A stretch of 64,000 nucleotides of DNA from Erythrobacter sp. (GCF_024305245.1 NZ_JAMWYX010000001.1:186001-250000); one strand, 5' to 3'; shown: positions 42,134 through 51,334, counted from the stretch's first letter. Translations and numbers: made by a program. The notes: generated by a model not told the origin, from the sequence alone.

Positions 42134-45100
42134 ATGCCCTTTGCCCCCTTCGTCCCGCTGCGCGTGCTGTCGTCCTTCTCGATGCTCGAAGGGGCGATCG
42201 ATCCCAAGGGGATTGCCAAGCTGGCGAAGGAACGCGGCTATCCCGCCATCGCGATCTGCGACCGCAATGGGCTGTACGGCATCATGGCCTTTGCGGGCGC
42301 GTGCAAGGCCGAGGGCGTGCAGCCGATCATCGGGGCATTACTGGGCGTGGCGCGCGAAGGGGTGGAAGGTTCCGGCGCGCGCGCAATCGATTACCTGCCG
42401 CTGTTTGCGCAGGATGATGAGGGATACGGCAATCTGTGCCACCTCGTGTCCCGCGCCCACCTCGACCGGCCGCTGGAGCTTGAACCCCATGTCACGCTCG
42501 CCGATCTCGAAGGGCGCACCGGAGGGCTGATCGCGCTGACCGGGGCAGGCGAGGGCGGGCTGACGCGCCTGTTTGCAGATGGCCAGCACGAGGCTGCGGC
42601 GCGGCTCGCCGATGCGCTGCAATCGCTGTTTCCGGGGCGGCTATACGTCGAACTGGCGCGCGGGGGCGATCCGGTATGCGAGCGGGCCGAGGAGGCGCTG
42701 ATCGATTTCGCCTATGCCCGCGACTTCCCGCTGGTGGCCACCAACCCTGCCAACTTTGCCGAGCCGCATGAATACCGCGCGCATGACGCGATGCTGTGCA
42801 TTGCGCATTCGACTCAGATCGAGGCCGAGGATCGCCCGCATTCCAACCCGCAGGCCTTCGTCAAATCAGCCGCGATGATGCAGGAACTGTTCGCCGACCT
42901 GCCCGAGGCGACCGCCAACAGCATCGTCATCGCGCAGCGCTGTGCCTTCGCGCCGCCGTACCGCAAGCCGATCCTGCCCAGCCTTGCAGGCGACTTGTCG
43001 GGCGAGGCGCGGATGCTGGCGGAGGATTCCCGCAAAGGGTTGGTTGAACGGCTGGCGCCCTACTATCCCGACACCGTTCGGGCCGAGCTTGTCGAAGCCC
43101 TGCTTTTGCCTTCTGCCGAAGCACTCGAAGAACAAGAACAGTCCTTCGACATGCTCAGGACGAACGGGATCTGGGACGAGGTGCTGACCTATAAGCGTCG
43201 GCTCGAATTCGAGATCGACGTGATCGTGGGCATGGGGTTTCCCGGCTACTTCCTGATCGTGGCCGACTTCATCAAGTGGGCCAAGGATCAAGGCATTCCG
43301 GTGGGGCCGGGACGCGGGTCGGGCGCCGGTTCGGCGGTGGCCTGGGCGCTGACCATTACCGATCTCGATCCGCTGCGGCTCGGTCTGCTGTTCGAACGGT
43401 TCCTCAATCCCGAACGCGTGTCGATGCCCGACTTCGATATCGACTTCTGCGAAACCCGCCGCGGCGAGGTGATCCGCTATGTTCAGGCCAAATACGGCAC
43501 CGATCACGTGGCCCAGATCATCACCTTCGGCAAGCTGAAGGCCCGCGCCGTGCTGCGCGATTGCGGGCGAATTCTGCAGATGAGCTACGGGCAGGTCGAC
43601 CGGCTCTGCAAGATGGTGCCCAACCACCCGACCGACCCGTGGACCCTGCCACGCACGCTGAACGGCGCGGCCGATTTCAAGCGCGAATATGACAATGACA
43701 AGGACGTAAAGCGGCTCGTCGATCTGGCGATGCAATTGGAAGGCATGCCGCGCAATTCATCGACCCACGCGGCGGGCGTGGTGATCGGCGACCGTCCTTT
43801 GGCCGAGCTGGTGCCGCTCTACCGCGATCCGCGTTCGGATATGCCGGTGACGCAGTTCGACATGAAGCACGTCGAATCCTCCGGGCTGGTGAAGTTCGAC
43901 TTTCTCGGGCTGAAGACGCTGTCGGTTCTGCGCAAGGCAGTCGACCTGCTGGGGCGGCGCGGAATCGCTATCGATCTGGGCGCGCTGCCATTGGATGATG
44001 CGGCGGTCTACGACCTGATGAAGGCAGGTAACACCGTCGGCGTGTTCCAGCTGGAATCCGAAGGGATGCGGCGCACGCTGAAAGCGGTGAAGCCGACCAA
44101 TTTCGGTGACATCATCGCGCTCGTCTCGCTCTATCGCCCTGGCCCGATGGACAACATCCCGCTGTTCGGCCAGCGCAAGGCGGGCCTCGTCCCGATCGAA
44201 TATCCGCACGAAAAGCTCGAAGGCATTCTGGCCGAGACCTACGGCATCTTCGTCTATCAGGAACAGGTGATGCAGGCCGCCCAGGTGCTGGCCGGTTACT
44301 CGCTCGGCGACGCCGACCTTCTGCGCCGTGCGATGGGCAAGAAGGTGCAGGCCGAAATGGACGCCCAGCGGGGCCGGTTCGTCGATGGCTGCAAGGCGAA
44401 TTCGGGGATCGAGGCGAAACGCGCCAACGAATTGTTCGATTTGATCGACAAGTTCGCAGGCTACGGCTTCAACAAATCGCACGCTGCCGCCTATGCATTG
44501 CTCGCGTATCAGACCGGCTGGCTGAAGGCGCATTACCCGGAAGAATTCTACGCCGCGTCAATGTGTTTCGACCTGCACCAGTCGGACAAGCTCAACATCT
44601 TCGTCGACGATGCACGGCGTTATCCGAATGGCGATGGCGGGGTCGCGGTGCTCGCACCCGACATCAACGCCTCCGAAGCGCGCTTCAGCGTCGAGCAGAC
44701 CGAGAAGGGCTATGCCGTGCGCTACGCGCTCGCCGGTATCCGCAACGTCGGCGAAAAGGCGATGGAGTCGATCGTCGCCGAACGTGAGGCGAGCGGGCCG
44801 TTCGCCAGCCTCAAGGATTTCTTCGAACGCCTGCCGCAGGGCACCATGAACCGCCGCCAATTGGAAGGGCTGATCTGTGCCGGCGCGCTCGACAGTCTCG
44901 AACCCGATCGCGCGCTGCTTAACGCCAATGCCGAGCTGCTGCTGGCGGTGGCCGATGCGGCGATGCGCGAACGGTCGAGCGGGCAAGTCGGGCTGTTCGG
45001 CGGAGAGGATGCGGCCAGCGACGATCTGCGGTTGCAGGCGTGCGAGCCGTGGAGCCGCACCGACCGGATGGCGAAGGAACGCGAGAATTTCGGCTTCTAT

Positions 45101-45742
45101 TTCTCTGCCCATCCGGCCCAGCAATATCGCGATGTCGCCTCGGCCAATGGGGCACGCACTTACCAGAGCCTGATGGAATCGGGCGCGCCTGCGGGCGGGC
45201 GCGGCTCTGCGGTGATGGCGGTGCTGGTCGAAGGCATCACCAAGGCCCGCACCCGCAAGGGTGGCACCTTCGTGCGCGCGGATTTCTCCGACTCCTCGGG
45301 CCAGTTTTCGGCCGCCTGTTTCGAAGAGGCGCTGGTGCCGCAGTTCGAACGCTGGGCGGAGGAGGGCGAATGCCTGCTGCTGACGGTCGAACTGGACGCG
45401 CCCAGCCCGGATGAGCCGCCGCGTCTGACTGTGCGCGGCGCGCGGCCGCTGGCGGGCGTGGTCGGGTCGACGCCGATGCAGTTGAAGGCCGACATCGCCA
45501 CTGCCGAAGCCCTGCTCGAACTCAAGATCGCGCTCGATGTCGAGGATGATAACGAGTTCCGCGGCAATGGCGAAGTGCTGGTGCGGATCATGCTCGAAAA
45601 CGGCGGGCACGCGCAGATGCGGCTGGGCCGCAACTTCCTGCTGAGCGGCGAACTGGCCGAGCGGTTGGCCGAGGTGCAGGGGATTACCGACGTCGAACTG
45701 GCGCCATTGAAAAGCAAAGCGAGCCTGCGCCTCGTCGCCTGA
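42134..45742 (+). CDS. dnaE: DNA polymerase III alpha subunit
   Basis: The main replicative polymerase, of about 1202 residues. The N-terminal PHP domain (RVLSSFSMLEGAI ... CDRNGLYGIMAFA) lacks the usual metal-binding His residues and is probably inactive. The polymerase core has MGFPGYFLIVADFI, GRGSGAGSAVAWA and the catalytic Asp motif MPDFDIDFCE. NSSTHAAGVVI, FNKSHAAAYALLAYQTGWLKAHYP, and a C-terminal OB fold follow. Residues ~312-345 are an in-frame insertion from a palindromic repeat (see 43074-43167). The 14 bases between the start and the upstream repeat's flank allow only a weak ribosome site. Confidence 0.95.
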   Translation: MPFAPFVPLRVLSSFSMLEGAIDPKGIAKLAKERGYPAIAICDRNGLYGIMAFAGACKAEGVQPIIGALLGVAREGVEGSGARAIDYLPLFAQDDEGYGNLCHLVSRAHLDRPLELEPHVTLADLEGRTGGLIALTGAGEGGLTRLFADGQHEAAARLADALQSLFPGRLYVELARGGDPVCERAEEALIDFAYARDFPLVATNPANFAEPHEYRAHDAMLCIAHSTQIEAEDRPHSNPQAFVKSAAMMQELFADLPEATANSIVIAQRCAFAPPYRKPILPSLAGDLSGEARMLAEDSRKGLVERLAPYYPDTVRAELVEALLLPSAEALEEQEQSFDMLRTNGIWDEVLTYKRRLEFEIDVIVGMGFPGYFLIVADFIKWAKDQGIPVGPGRGSGAGSAVAWALTITDLDPLRLGLLFERFLNPERVSMPDFDIDFCETRRGEVIRYVQAKYGTDHVAQIITFGKLKARAVLRDCGRILQMSYGQVDRLCKMVPNHPTDPWTLPRTLNGAADFKREYDNDKDVKRLVDLAMQLEGMPRNSSTHAAGVVIGDRPLAELVPLYRDPRSDMPVTQFDMKHVESSGLVKFDFLGLKTLSVLRKAVDLLGRRGIAIDLGALPLDDAAVYDLMKAGNTVGVFQLESEGMRRTLKAVKPTNFGDIIALVSLYRPGPMDNIPLFGQRKAGLVPIEYPHEKLEGILAETYGIFVYQEQVMQAAQVLAGYSLGDADLLRRAMGKKVQAEMDAQRGRFVDGCKANSGIEAKRANELFDLIDKFAGYGFNKSHAAAYALLAYQTGWLKAHYPEEFYAASMCFDLHQSDKLNIFVDDARRYPNGDGGVAVLAPDINASEARFSVEQTEKGYAVRYALAGIRNVGEKAMESIVAEREASGPFASLKDFFERLPQGTMNRRQLEGLICAGALDSLEPDRALLNANAELLLAVADAAMRERSSGQVGLFGGEDAASDDLRLQACEPWSRTDRMAKERENFGFYFSAHPAQQYRDVASANGARTYQSLMESGAPAGGRGSAVMAVLVEGITKARTRKGGTFVRADFSDSSGQFSAACFEEALVPQFERWAEEGECLLLTVELDAPSPDEPPRLTVRGARPLAGVVGSTPMQLKADIATAEALLELKIALDVEDDNEFRGNGEVLVRIMLENGGHAQMRLGRNFLLSGELAERLAEVQGITDVELAPLKSKASLRLVA
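43074..43167. repeat. Palindromic repeat, family A, copy 2, inside dnaE
   Basis: A 94-base inverted repeat with arms CCGTTCGGGCCGAGCTTGTC and TTCGACATGCTCAGGACGAACGG, homologous to the intergenic copies at 33363 and 56621. It lies wholly within dnaE and is translated in frame as VRAELVEAL ... FDMLRTNG. It separates the GLVERLAPYYPD segment from the YKRRLEFEIDVI segment, which are adjacent or nearly so in other DnaE proteins. Confidence 0.85.
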
Positions 45743-45762
45743 GGCGTTCAGAGCATGAAAAA

Positions 45763-45784
45763 GGGGGCGGATCACTCCGCCCCC
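45763..45784 (-). terminator. Rho-independent terminator of the OmpA-family gene
   Basis: A perfect 9-base stem GGGGGCGGA / TCCGCCCCC with a TCAC loop, between the converging dnaE and OmpA-family genes. On the minus strand the stem is followed by five T, as expected for termination of the OmpA-family transcript; on the plus strand the tail is weak. Confidence 0.85.
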
Positions 45785-45811
45785 TCCTTCGATTATCGGG
45801 TCTGTTGAACC

Positions 45812-46873
45812 TTACATCCCCGAACCGGGGCCGTAGGTCACTTCCACGCGGCGGTTCTGCGGCTCGCGCACACCATCGGCGGTGGGCACGCGCGGCTGGC
45901 TTTCACCGAAAGCTTCGCTCGCGATGCGGCCATCCGGCACGCCGCGACCGGTCATGTAGTTACGCACGGACTGGTTGCGCCGTGCGGCGAGATCCATGTT
46001 GTAGCTCTGGCTGCCGACAGTGTCGGTGTGCCCGGCCAGCATCACCCGCGCCGAACCACAATTGGCGTAGGCGGTGATCGCATTGTTGAGGATGGTCGCG
46101 GCTTCCGCTGTGACTTCGGATTCGTCGAACTCGAAGAACACGATGTACGGCCCCGTATTGCACTGTGCCTGCGGCGGCGGTGCCGCTTCCGAACCGCCGA
46201 AGTTGAACAGCAAGCTCGCCAGAACCGAATGCGATTCCAACGCGATTTCGAGCGGGCTACCGCCGAACCCGTCGACATTGACGTTGTCGGCTCTGAAATA
46301 GCGATATTTCACGCCAAGATCGATATTCTCGGTCACGGCATAGCGGACCCCGGCCAGGCCCTGATAGGCGAACGTGGTATCGGTGTCGTCGGCAAGCATC
46401 CCCGTCTCCGGCGTGCTCAGCTCGAAGTCGACAATGGCAATACCGGCGCCCCCGCCCGCGAACACCTGAAAGCCGTCATCGTCGCCGATATCGACCAGGG
46501 CGTTGAGCATCCCGCTATAGGTTTTCTGCGTGCTGCCGGGACCGAAGCGGTTGCCCGCCACGAGGCCGGAGGTGTTGTTGGAACTGGTGATGATGAGCGT
46601 ATCGTGATCCTGGTTCCGGAAGTTGCCTTCGCCCTCAAGCCGGAACATTCCGAAATCATAGCCAAGCACCGCGCCCGCTTCCCATCCTGTCCCGGTATTG
46701 ATGCGGGCCTCGTTTTCGGGAGGCGTGCCTCGGAAAGGTTCACTTTCGACGTCTGCCTGATCTTCAAAGACGATACCGCCGTTGATCCCGGCATATACCT
46801 GACCGTCGCGTGCTTGAGCAGGCGCAGCGATGATCGCTGCCGCGCTGACAAGCAGGAATGCTGTCTTCTTCAT
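45812..46873 (-). CDS. OmpA-family outer membrane protein
   Basis: A 353-residue protein with a signal peptide (FLLVSAAAIIAAPAQA). An N-terminal beta-barrel domain (about residues 22-235) ends in FNFGGSEA, and a C-terminal peptidoglycan-binding OmpA domain holds AGHTDTVGSQSYNMDLAARR and the final RRVEVTYG. It links the outer membrane to the cell wall. The codon after the stop is followed within 30 bases by a strong terminator. It is divergent from an acyl-CoA ligase gene, with a small inverted repeat between them. Confidence 0.9.
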   Translation of the reverse strand: MKKTAFLLVSAAAIIAAPAQARDGQVYAGINGGIVFEDQADVESEPFRGTPPENEARINTGTGWEAGAVLGYDFGMFRLEGEGNFRNQDHDTLIITSSNNTSGLVAGNRFGPGSTQKTYSGMLNALVDIGDDDGFQVFAGGGAGIAIVDFELSTPETGMLADDTDTTFAYQGLAGVRYAVTENIDLGVKYRYFRADNVNVDGFGGSPLEIALESHSVLASLLFNFGGSEAAPPPQAQCNTGPYIVFFEFDESEVTAEAATILNNAITAYANCGSARVMLAGHTDTVGSQSYNMDLAARRNQSVRNYMTGRGVPDGRIASEAFGESQPRVPTADGVREPQNRRVEVTYGPGSGM

Positions 46874-46935
46874 TTCGATTTTCCCTCAGTTATTAAGTCC
46901 CCCGGTTGCGAATTGCTCGAACGCGGGTTCGGGGT

Positions 46936-46952
46936 GCAACGTCATACGTTGC
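46936..46952. promoter_or_regulatory. Inverted repeat in the divergent ompA / acyl-CoA ligase region
   Basis: The sequence GCAACGT-CAT-ACGTTGC is a perfect 7-base inverted repeat with a 3-base spacer, flanked by GG and CC on the outer sides. It lies 63 bases before the OmpA-family start and 165 before the ligase start in a 243-base region with no gene. This could be an operator for a dimeric regulator; no regulator gene is adjacent. Confidence 0.45.
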
Positions 46953-47116
46953 GCCCTGCACGACATAAGTGGGGATCAGCCAAAAATGTTTCAATGACTT
47001 ACGACGAATTGTGCTGGCGATTGGGTGAACCGATTGCCAAGCGGGATTGCCGGAGGCATGAATGGGCCAAACCGCCTGTCGACCCACGAGGCGGATGCAA
47101 TATCAGGAGAGAGACC

Positions 47117-48727
47117 ATGGCCGCAGGCAAGCTCGGGGCGATGCAGGACTGGACGATGCGGGTGACGCACGTGATCGATCACGCCGCGCGCGAGGCACCG
47201 ACGCGCGAAATCGTGACCCGCTGGGCCGATGGCAGCGAAACCCGCACCGATTGGGCGGGTATCCGCCGCGATGCACTGAAAATGGCGCAGGCGCTGCAGG
47301 CGCTCGGCCTGAAACCGGGCGATAAGGTGGCGAGCCTCGCCATGAACCATTCGCGCCATCTGGTGAGCTGGTACGGCGTCGCGGGCATGGGCGGGGTGCT
47401 GCACACGGTGAACCCGCGCCTGTTCGACGACCAGCTCGAATACATCGTCAATCACGCCGAAGACCGCGTGCTGTGCTACGACGCGGCATTCCAGCCGATT
47501 GTCGACCGGATGCGCAGCCGCTGGCCGATGGTCGAACATTACATCTGCTACGATTCGGGCGAACACGCGCCCGCGTTCGAGGGCTGGATCGGCGCGCAGG
47601 ACGGCGATTTCGAATGGGTCGGCGGGCCCGAAAACGATCCGTGCATGATCTGTTACACCAGCGGCACCACCGGCAATCCCAAGGGCGTGCAGTACGAACA
47701 CCGCTCGACCGTTCTGCATGCGATGTCGGGGCTGCAGCCTGCGGCGTTCAATTTCTCCAGCGCATCGGTGATGCTCCCGGTGGTGCCGATGTTCCACGCC
47801 GCAAGCTGGGGCCTGCCCTATGCTGGCGCGATGGCGGGGATCAAGTTCGTGTTTTCCGCCGTCAACGATCCCGCTGTGCTGCACGATCTGATGCTGCGCG
47901 AAAAGGTCACCGACAGCGCCGGCGTGCCGACCGTGTGGCTGGCGCATTTCCAGTATTGCGATGCCAACGGCCTCGACCTGCCGCCGCTGAAGGCCGCCAC
48001 CATCGGCGGTTCGGCTGCGCCCAAGTTCATGATCGAGCGGCTGATGAAGAACGGCACCCGCGTCCAGCACGCCTGGGGGATGACCGAAACCAGCCCGATC
48101 GGCACCGTCGGCGGGCCGACCTGGGACTGGGATACGCTCAGCTTTGAAGAGAAGGTCGCCAAGACCGCGATGCAGGGCCGCCCGATCTTCGGCGTCGAAC
48201 TGCGCACCGTCGATCTCGACGACATGGCAACCGAACTGCCGCGCGACGGGCAGACCAGCGGCGCGCTGCAAATCCGCGGGCCGTGGGTGATCAGGCGCTA
48301 CTTCAAGGCAGAGCGGGACGCGGCCAACAACGAAGGCTGGTTCGACACCGGCGATGTCGGCATCCTGCATCCTGATGGCACCCTGCAGCTGACCGACCGC
48401 ACCAAGGACGTGATCAAGTCGGGCGGGGAGTGGATCAGCTCGGTCGAGCTGGAGAACGCGGCAGCGGGCCATCCCGCCGTCGCCGAGGCCGCGTGTATCG
48501 GAGTCCCCCACCCCAAATGGGACGAACGCCCGGTGCTGTTCGTGGTGAAGAAGGCGGGCGCCGAAGTGACCGGCGGCGAAATCATCGAGCATCTCAAGCC
48601 GCTGATCGCCAAGTGGTGGCTGCCCGATGCGGTCGAATTCGTCGAAGACATCCCCCACACCGCCACCGGCAAGATCAGCAAGAAAGACCTGCGCGACCGG
48701 TTCAGCGAGTATACCTTGGAAGCGTGA
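47117..48727 (+). CDS. Medium/long-chain fatty acid CoA ligase
   Basis: A 536-residue AMP-forming acyl-CoA synthetase, activating fatty acids with ATP and CoA. Motifs: ICYTSGTTGNPKGVQYEH (P-loop-like A3), AWGMTETSPIG (A5), GWFDTGDVG (A7), DRTKDVIKSGGEW (A8) and PHTATGKISKKDLR with the catalytic Lys (A10). The start has AGGAGA nearby. A frame extending to 46028 is a shadow of the OmpA-family gene. It probably supports beta-oxidation or lipid synthesis. Confidence 0.9.
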   Translation: MAAGKLGAMQDWTMRVTHVIDHAAREAPTREIVTRWADGSETRTDWAGIRRDALKMAQALQALGLKPGDKVASLAMNHSRHLVSWYGVAGMGGVLHTVNPRLFDDQLEYIVNHAEDRVLCYDAAFQPIVDRMRSRWPMVEHYICYDSGEHAPAFEGWIGAQDGDFEWVGGPENDPCMICYTSGTTGNPKGVQYEHRSTVLHAMSGLQPAAFNFSSASVMLPVVPMFHAASWGLPYAGAMAGIKFVFSAVNDPAVLHDLMLREKVTDSAGVPTVWLAHFQYCDANGLDLPPLKAATIGGSAAPKFMIERLMKNGTRVQHAWGMTETSPIGTVGGPTWDWDTLSFEEKVAKTAMQGRPIFGVELRTVDLDDMATELPRDGQTSGALQIRGPWVIRRYFKAERDAANNEGWFDTGDVGILHPDGTLQLTDRTKDVIKSGGEWISSVELENAAAGHPAVAEAACIGVPHPKWDERPVLFVVKKAGAEVTGGEIIEHLKPLIAKWWLPDAVEFVEDIPHTATGKISKKDLRDRFSEYTLEA

Positions 48728-48738
48728 GGGAGAGACCC

Positions 48739-49206
48739 ATGAAACGTTCGCGCATTGCCGCCCTGTTCGCGCCGATCGCGCTGCTCGCCTGCACTTCGTC
48801 CGCCGCAGCCAGCGTCATCGCAGTGGCCAAAACTCCGTGGTGCGGATGCTGTTCCGAATGGGTTGAGCGGATGGAAGCGGCCGGCTTCACGCTTGAGGTG
48901 CGTGATGTGCCCGACACAACCCCCGTCGCCACCGAAGCGGGCGTGCCGGGCAATCTGCGATCATGCCATACCGCTATGGTCGAGGGCTATGCGATCGAAG
49001 GACATGTCCCGGCCGAGGATATCCGCCGCCTGCTTGCCGAGCGGCCCGATGCGGTGGGGTTGAGCGTGCCGGGGATGCCGATCGGATCGCCGGGGATGGA
49101 ACAGGGCGACCGGATGGACCGTTACCACGTCGTCCTCATCATGCGCGACGGGCACCACAAAATCTGGTCGACCCACGGCGGCCCCGCGCCTGCGCACGCA
49201 CACTGA
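48739..49206 (+). CDS. DUF411 exported metal-binding-like protein
   Basis: A 155-residue DUF411 protein with an N-terminal signal (FAPIALLACTSSAAA; LLAC could be a lipobox). The Cys motif VAKTPWCGCCSEW, a pattern seen in copper-related proteins, is at residues ~30-43. Later pieces are SCHTAMVEGYAIEGHVPAEDI and LSVPGMPIGSPGME, typical of DUF411. A His-rich tail THGGPAPAHAH ends it. It is likely periplasmic and bound to metal, but the exact role is not known. It follows the ligase gene by 11 bases. Confidence 0.85.
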   Translation: MKRSRIAALFAPIALLACTSSAAASVIAVAKTPWCGCCSEWVERMEAAGFTLEVRDVPDTTPVATEAGVPGNLRSCHTAMVEGYAIEGHVPAEDIRRLLAERPDAVGLSVPGMPIGSPGMEQGDRMDRYHVVLIMRDGHHKIWSTHGGPAPAHAH

Positions 49207-49230
49207 TGGAGGGCAGGGAGGAAGCACCGC

Positions 49231-49665
49231 ATGACACAATTCTACATCGATCCTTCGCCAGCCAATTTTCAGGCATTCAAAGACCTGCCGCGCGACGAGC
49301 CGATCCACATGCTCAACCTGCTGCGCTACCGCGACCACGCCGAATATCCGGAGGGCCACGAGCACGCGGGCAAGGGCTGGAGCGGGCGGGGCGCCTATCA
49401 GGAATACGGCAAGACCAGCGGCCCGATCTTTGCCCGCGTCGGCGGCAGCATCGTATGGCGCGGCGCGTTCCAGACGATGGTGACCGGGCCGGAGGACAAG
49501 GACTGGCACGACGGTTTTGTCGCGCAATATCCCAACGCGGGCGCGTTCTTCGAAATGATCAAGGATGCCGAGTACCAGAAGGCGGTGGTGAACCGCACCG
49601 CCGCGCTGGTGGACAGCCGTTTGATGCGGTTTTCGCCGGGAGAGGCTGGCGGAGGGTTCGGGTGA
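49231..49665 (+). CDS. DUF1330 family protein
   Basis: A 144-residue small alpha/beta protein of the DUF1330 (dimeric ferredoxin-like) family, seen in EPIHMLNLLRYRDHA, YQEYGKTSGPIFARVGGSIVWRG and AFFEMIKDAEYQKAVVNRTAAL. No catalytic motif is visible. It follows DUF411 by 24 bases and converges with the radical SAM gene. The function is unknown. Confidence 0.78.
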   Translation: MTQFYIDPSPANFQAFKDLPRDEPIHMLNLLRYRDHAEYPEGHEHAGKGWSGRGAYQEYGKTSGPIFARVGGSIVWRGAFQTMVTGPEDKDWHDGFVAQYPNAGAFFEMIKDAEYQKAVVNRTAALVDSRLMRFSPGEAGGGFG

Positions 49666-49666
49666 G

Positions 49667-50764
49667 CTAAATCAACCGCAACTGACCGCCCACTTCCGGC
49701 GCTATGAACCGCGAGCAATCCAGTTCGAACCGCGCTTTCCCAATCCCCGCGCGCTTGCAAGCAACCTTGAACCGCGCGCGGATCAGGTCGGGCCATACGC
49801 CCTTCGGACTGAAGCGGGTGTGGAAGTTCGGATCATTGTCGCGGCCCCCTCGCATATCGCGGACGATGCTCATTACCTTGCCCGCACGTTCGGGGTAGTG
49901 GACGGCGAGCCATTCGCGGAATAGCGGCGCGACTTCGTGGGGGAGGCGCAGCGGAATCCAGCCGACGCTTTGCACGCCCAGTTCCGCAACGCGGGCAATG
50001 ATACCTTCGATGAATTCATCGGTGATCGCGGGAATGATCGGCGAGATCGAGCAATGCACCGGCACACCCAGTTCCACCAGTTTGCCCAGCGCCGCCAACC
50101 GCTTGGCAGGTGCAGCGCAGCGCGGTTCAAGCTTGCCGGATAGGACCGGATCGAGGCTCGTCACCGAAATCGCCACAGCCACCAGATTGTCGCGCGCCAT
50201 CGCCTCCAGCAGATCGGCATCGTCCAGCACCCGGTCGGACTTGGTGGTGATGGTGACGGGGTGGCGCGTTTCCAGACACACTTCGAGGATCGCGCGGGTG
50301 ATGCGGTAATCGCGCTCGATCGGTTGATAGGGGTCGGTGTTGGTGCCGAGCGCAATCGGCTTGGGGGTGTAGCCGCGCTTCGCCAGCGTCGCCCGCAGCA
50401 ACGCCGCAGCGTTCGGCTTGGCGAACAGCCGTGTCTCGAAATCCAAGCCGGGCGAAAGGTCGTGATAGGCGTGGGTGGGGCGGGCGAAGCAATAAACACA
50501 GCCATGCTCGCATCCGCGATAGGCGTTCACCGACCGGTCGAACGGCACATCGGGCGATTGGTTGAAGGTGAGGATCGACTTGGGCCGTTCCTCGGTCACC
50601 GTGGTCCGCAGCTTGACCGGCGGGCCTCCTTCCTCTTTGGCCAGCGTCTCGACATGATCGCGCCAGTCGCCGTCCACCTCGCGCGTCGCAAGGCCGAAGC
50701 GGGTCGGCACCGCTGCAGATTGCGCTCCGCGTCCTTTGACCGTGGAATGTTTCACGTGAAACAT
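49667..50764 (-). CDS. PA0069/SplB-like radical SAM protein
   Basis: A 365-residue radical SAM protein of the PA0069/Rv2578c family. The cluster motif is CEHGCVYCFAR (C-x3-C-x2-C) at residues ~85-95, with NAYRG just before it. Later family pieces are ALGTNTDPYQPIE, ITTKSDRVLDD and SISPIIPAITD. The function of this family is not established. The first six codons, MFHVKH, are the translation of a parS site, so the true start could be this ATG or a later codon. The stop overlaps nothing and lies next to the DUF1330 stop. Confidence 0.85.
   Translation of the reverse strand: MFHVKHSTVKGRGAQSAAVPTRFGLATREVDGDWRDHVETLAKEEGGPPVKLRTTVTEERPKSILTFNQSPDVPFDRSVNAYRGCEHGCVYCFARPTHAYHDLSPGLDFETRLFAKPNAAALLRATLAKRGYTPKPIALGTNTDPYQPIERDYRITRAILEVCLETRHPVTITTKSDRVLDDADLLEAMARDNLVAVAISVTSLDPVLSGKLEPRCAAPAKRLAALGKLVELGVPVHCSISPIIPAITDEFIEGIIARVAELGVQSVGWIPLRLPHEVAPLFREWLAVHYPERAGKVMSIVRDMRGGRDNDPNFHTRFSPKGVWPDLIRARFKVACKRAGIGKARFELDCSRFIAPEVGGQLRLI
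50748..50763. other. parS chromosome-partition site
   Basis: TGTTTCACGTGAAACA is the exact 16-base palindrome bound by ParB in many bacteria, including alphaproteobacteria. It begins one base inside the ATG of the radical SAM gene. parS sites cluster near the replication origin, so this part of the chromosome is likely origin-proximal. Confidence 0.9.
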
Positions 50765-50803
50765 TTAGGGAACAAAGATCGCGATGCCAAGCCCCGCTTT
50801 GGG

Positions 50804-51334
50804 TCAGGCCTCGCGCAGGCGCGGCATCAGGTCGACGAAATTGCAGGGGCGGTTGCGGCTATCGAGCTGCTCGGCCAAGATCCCGTCCCACCCGTCCTTC
50901 ACTGCGCCGTTCGATCCGGGGAGGGCGAAGATGTAGGTGCCGCGTGCCACCACCGCGCAGGCGCGTGACTGGACTGTGCTGGTGCCGATAGACTTGAAGC
51001 TGAGCCAGCGGAACAACTCGCCGAAGCCGGGGATGTCGCGCGCGTCTGCGATCATCGCCAGCGCCTCTGGCGTGACGTCGCGGCCGGTCAGGCCGGTGCC
51101 GCCGGTGCTGATGACCGCGTCGATGGCGGGATCGTCGATCCACGCCTCGAACTGCGCGGCGAGGGCTGCGGCATCATCCTTCACGATGGCGCGCGCGGCG
51201 AGATTGTGGCCCGCGCCAGTCACGCGCTGTGCGAGAATATCGCCCGAAGTGTCGGTATCCGGCGTGCGGGTATCCGACACGGTCAGGACCGCAATGTTGA
51301 TCGACTTGAACGTCAGCGTCCCGTCGATTGCCAT
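50804..51334 (-). CDS. moaB: Molybdenum cofactor protein MoaB/MogA-like
   Basis: A 176-residue MoaB/Mog family protein in molybdopterin synthesis, with LTVSDTR, the active-site DAVISTGGTGLTGRDVTPEAL and the C-terminal IFALPGSNGAVKDGWDGIL. It probably adenylates molybdopterin before metal insertion. Its ATG overlaps the stop of the lytic transglycosylase gene by one base (TAATG). The gap from parS (50765-50803) is short. Confidence 0.9.
   Translation of the reverse strand: MAIDGTLTFKSINIAVLTVSDTRTPDTDTSGDILAQRVTGAGHNLAARAIVKDDAAALAAQFEAWIDDPAIDAVISTGGTGLTGRDVTPEALAMIADARDIPGFGELFRWLSFKSIGTSTVQSRACAVVARGTYIFALPGSNGAVKDGWDGILAEQLDSRNRPCNFVDLMPRLREA

Noticed and set aside
42134..42400. Loss of PHP metal-binding histidines in DnaE as a novel finding
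   Set aside because: Many proteobacterial DnaE proteins have inactive PHP domains and rely on DnaQ for proofreading, so this is expected.
49667..50764. Spore photoproduct lyase in the strict sense
   Set aside because: The CxxxCxxC cluster and fold are related, but the organism type does not form spores and the sequence fits the PA0069-like group better.
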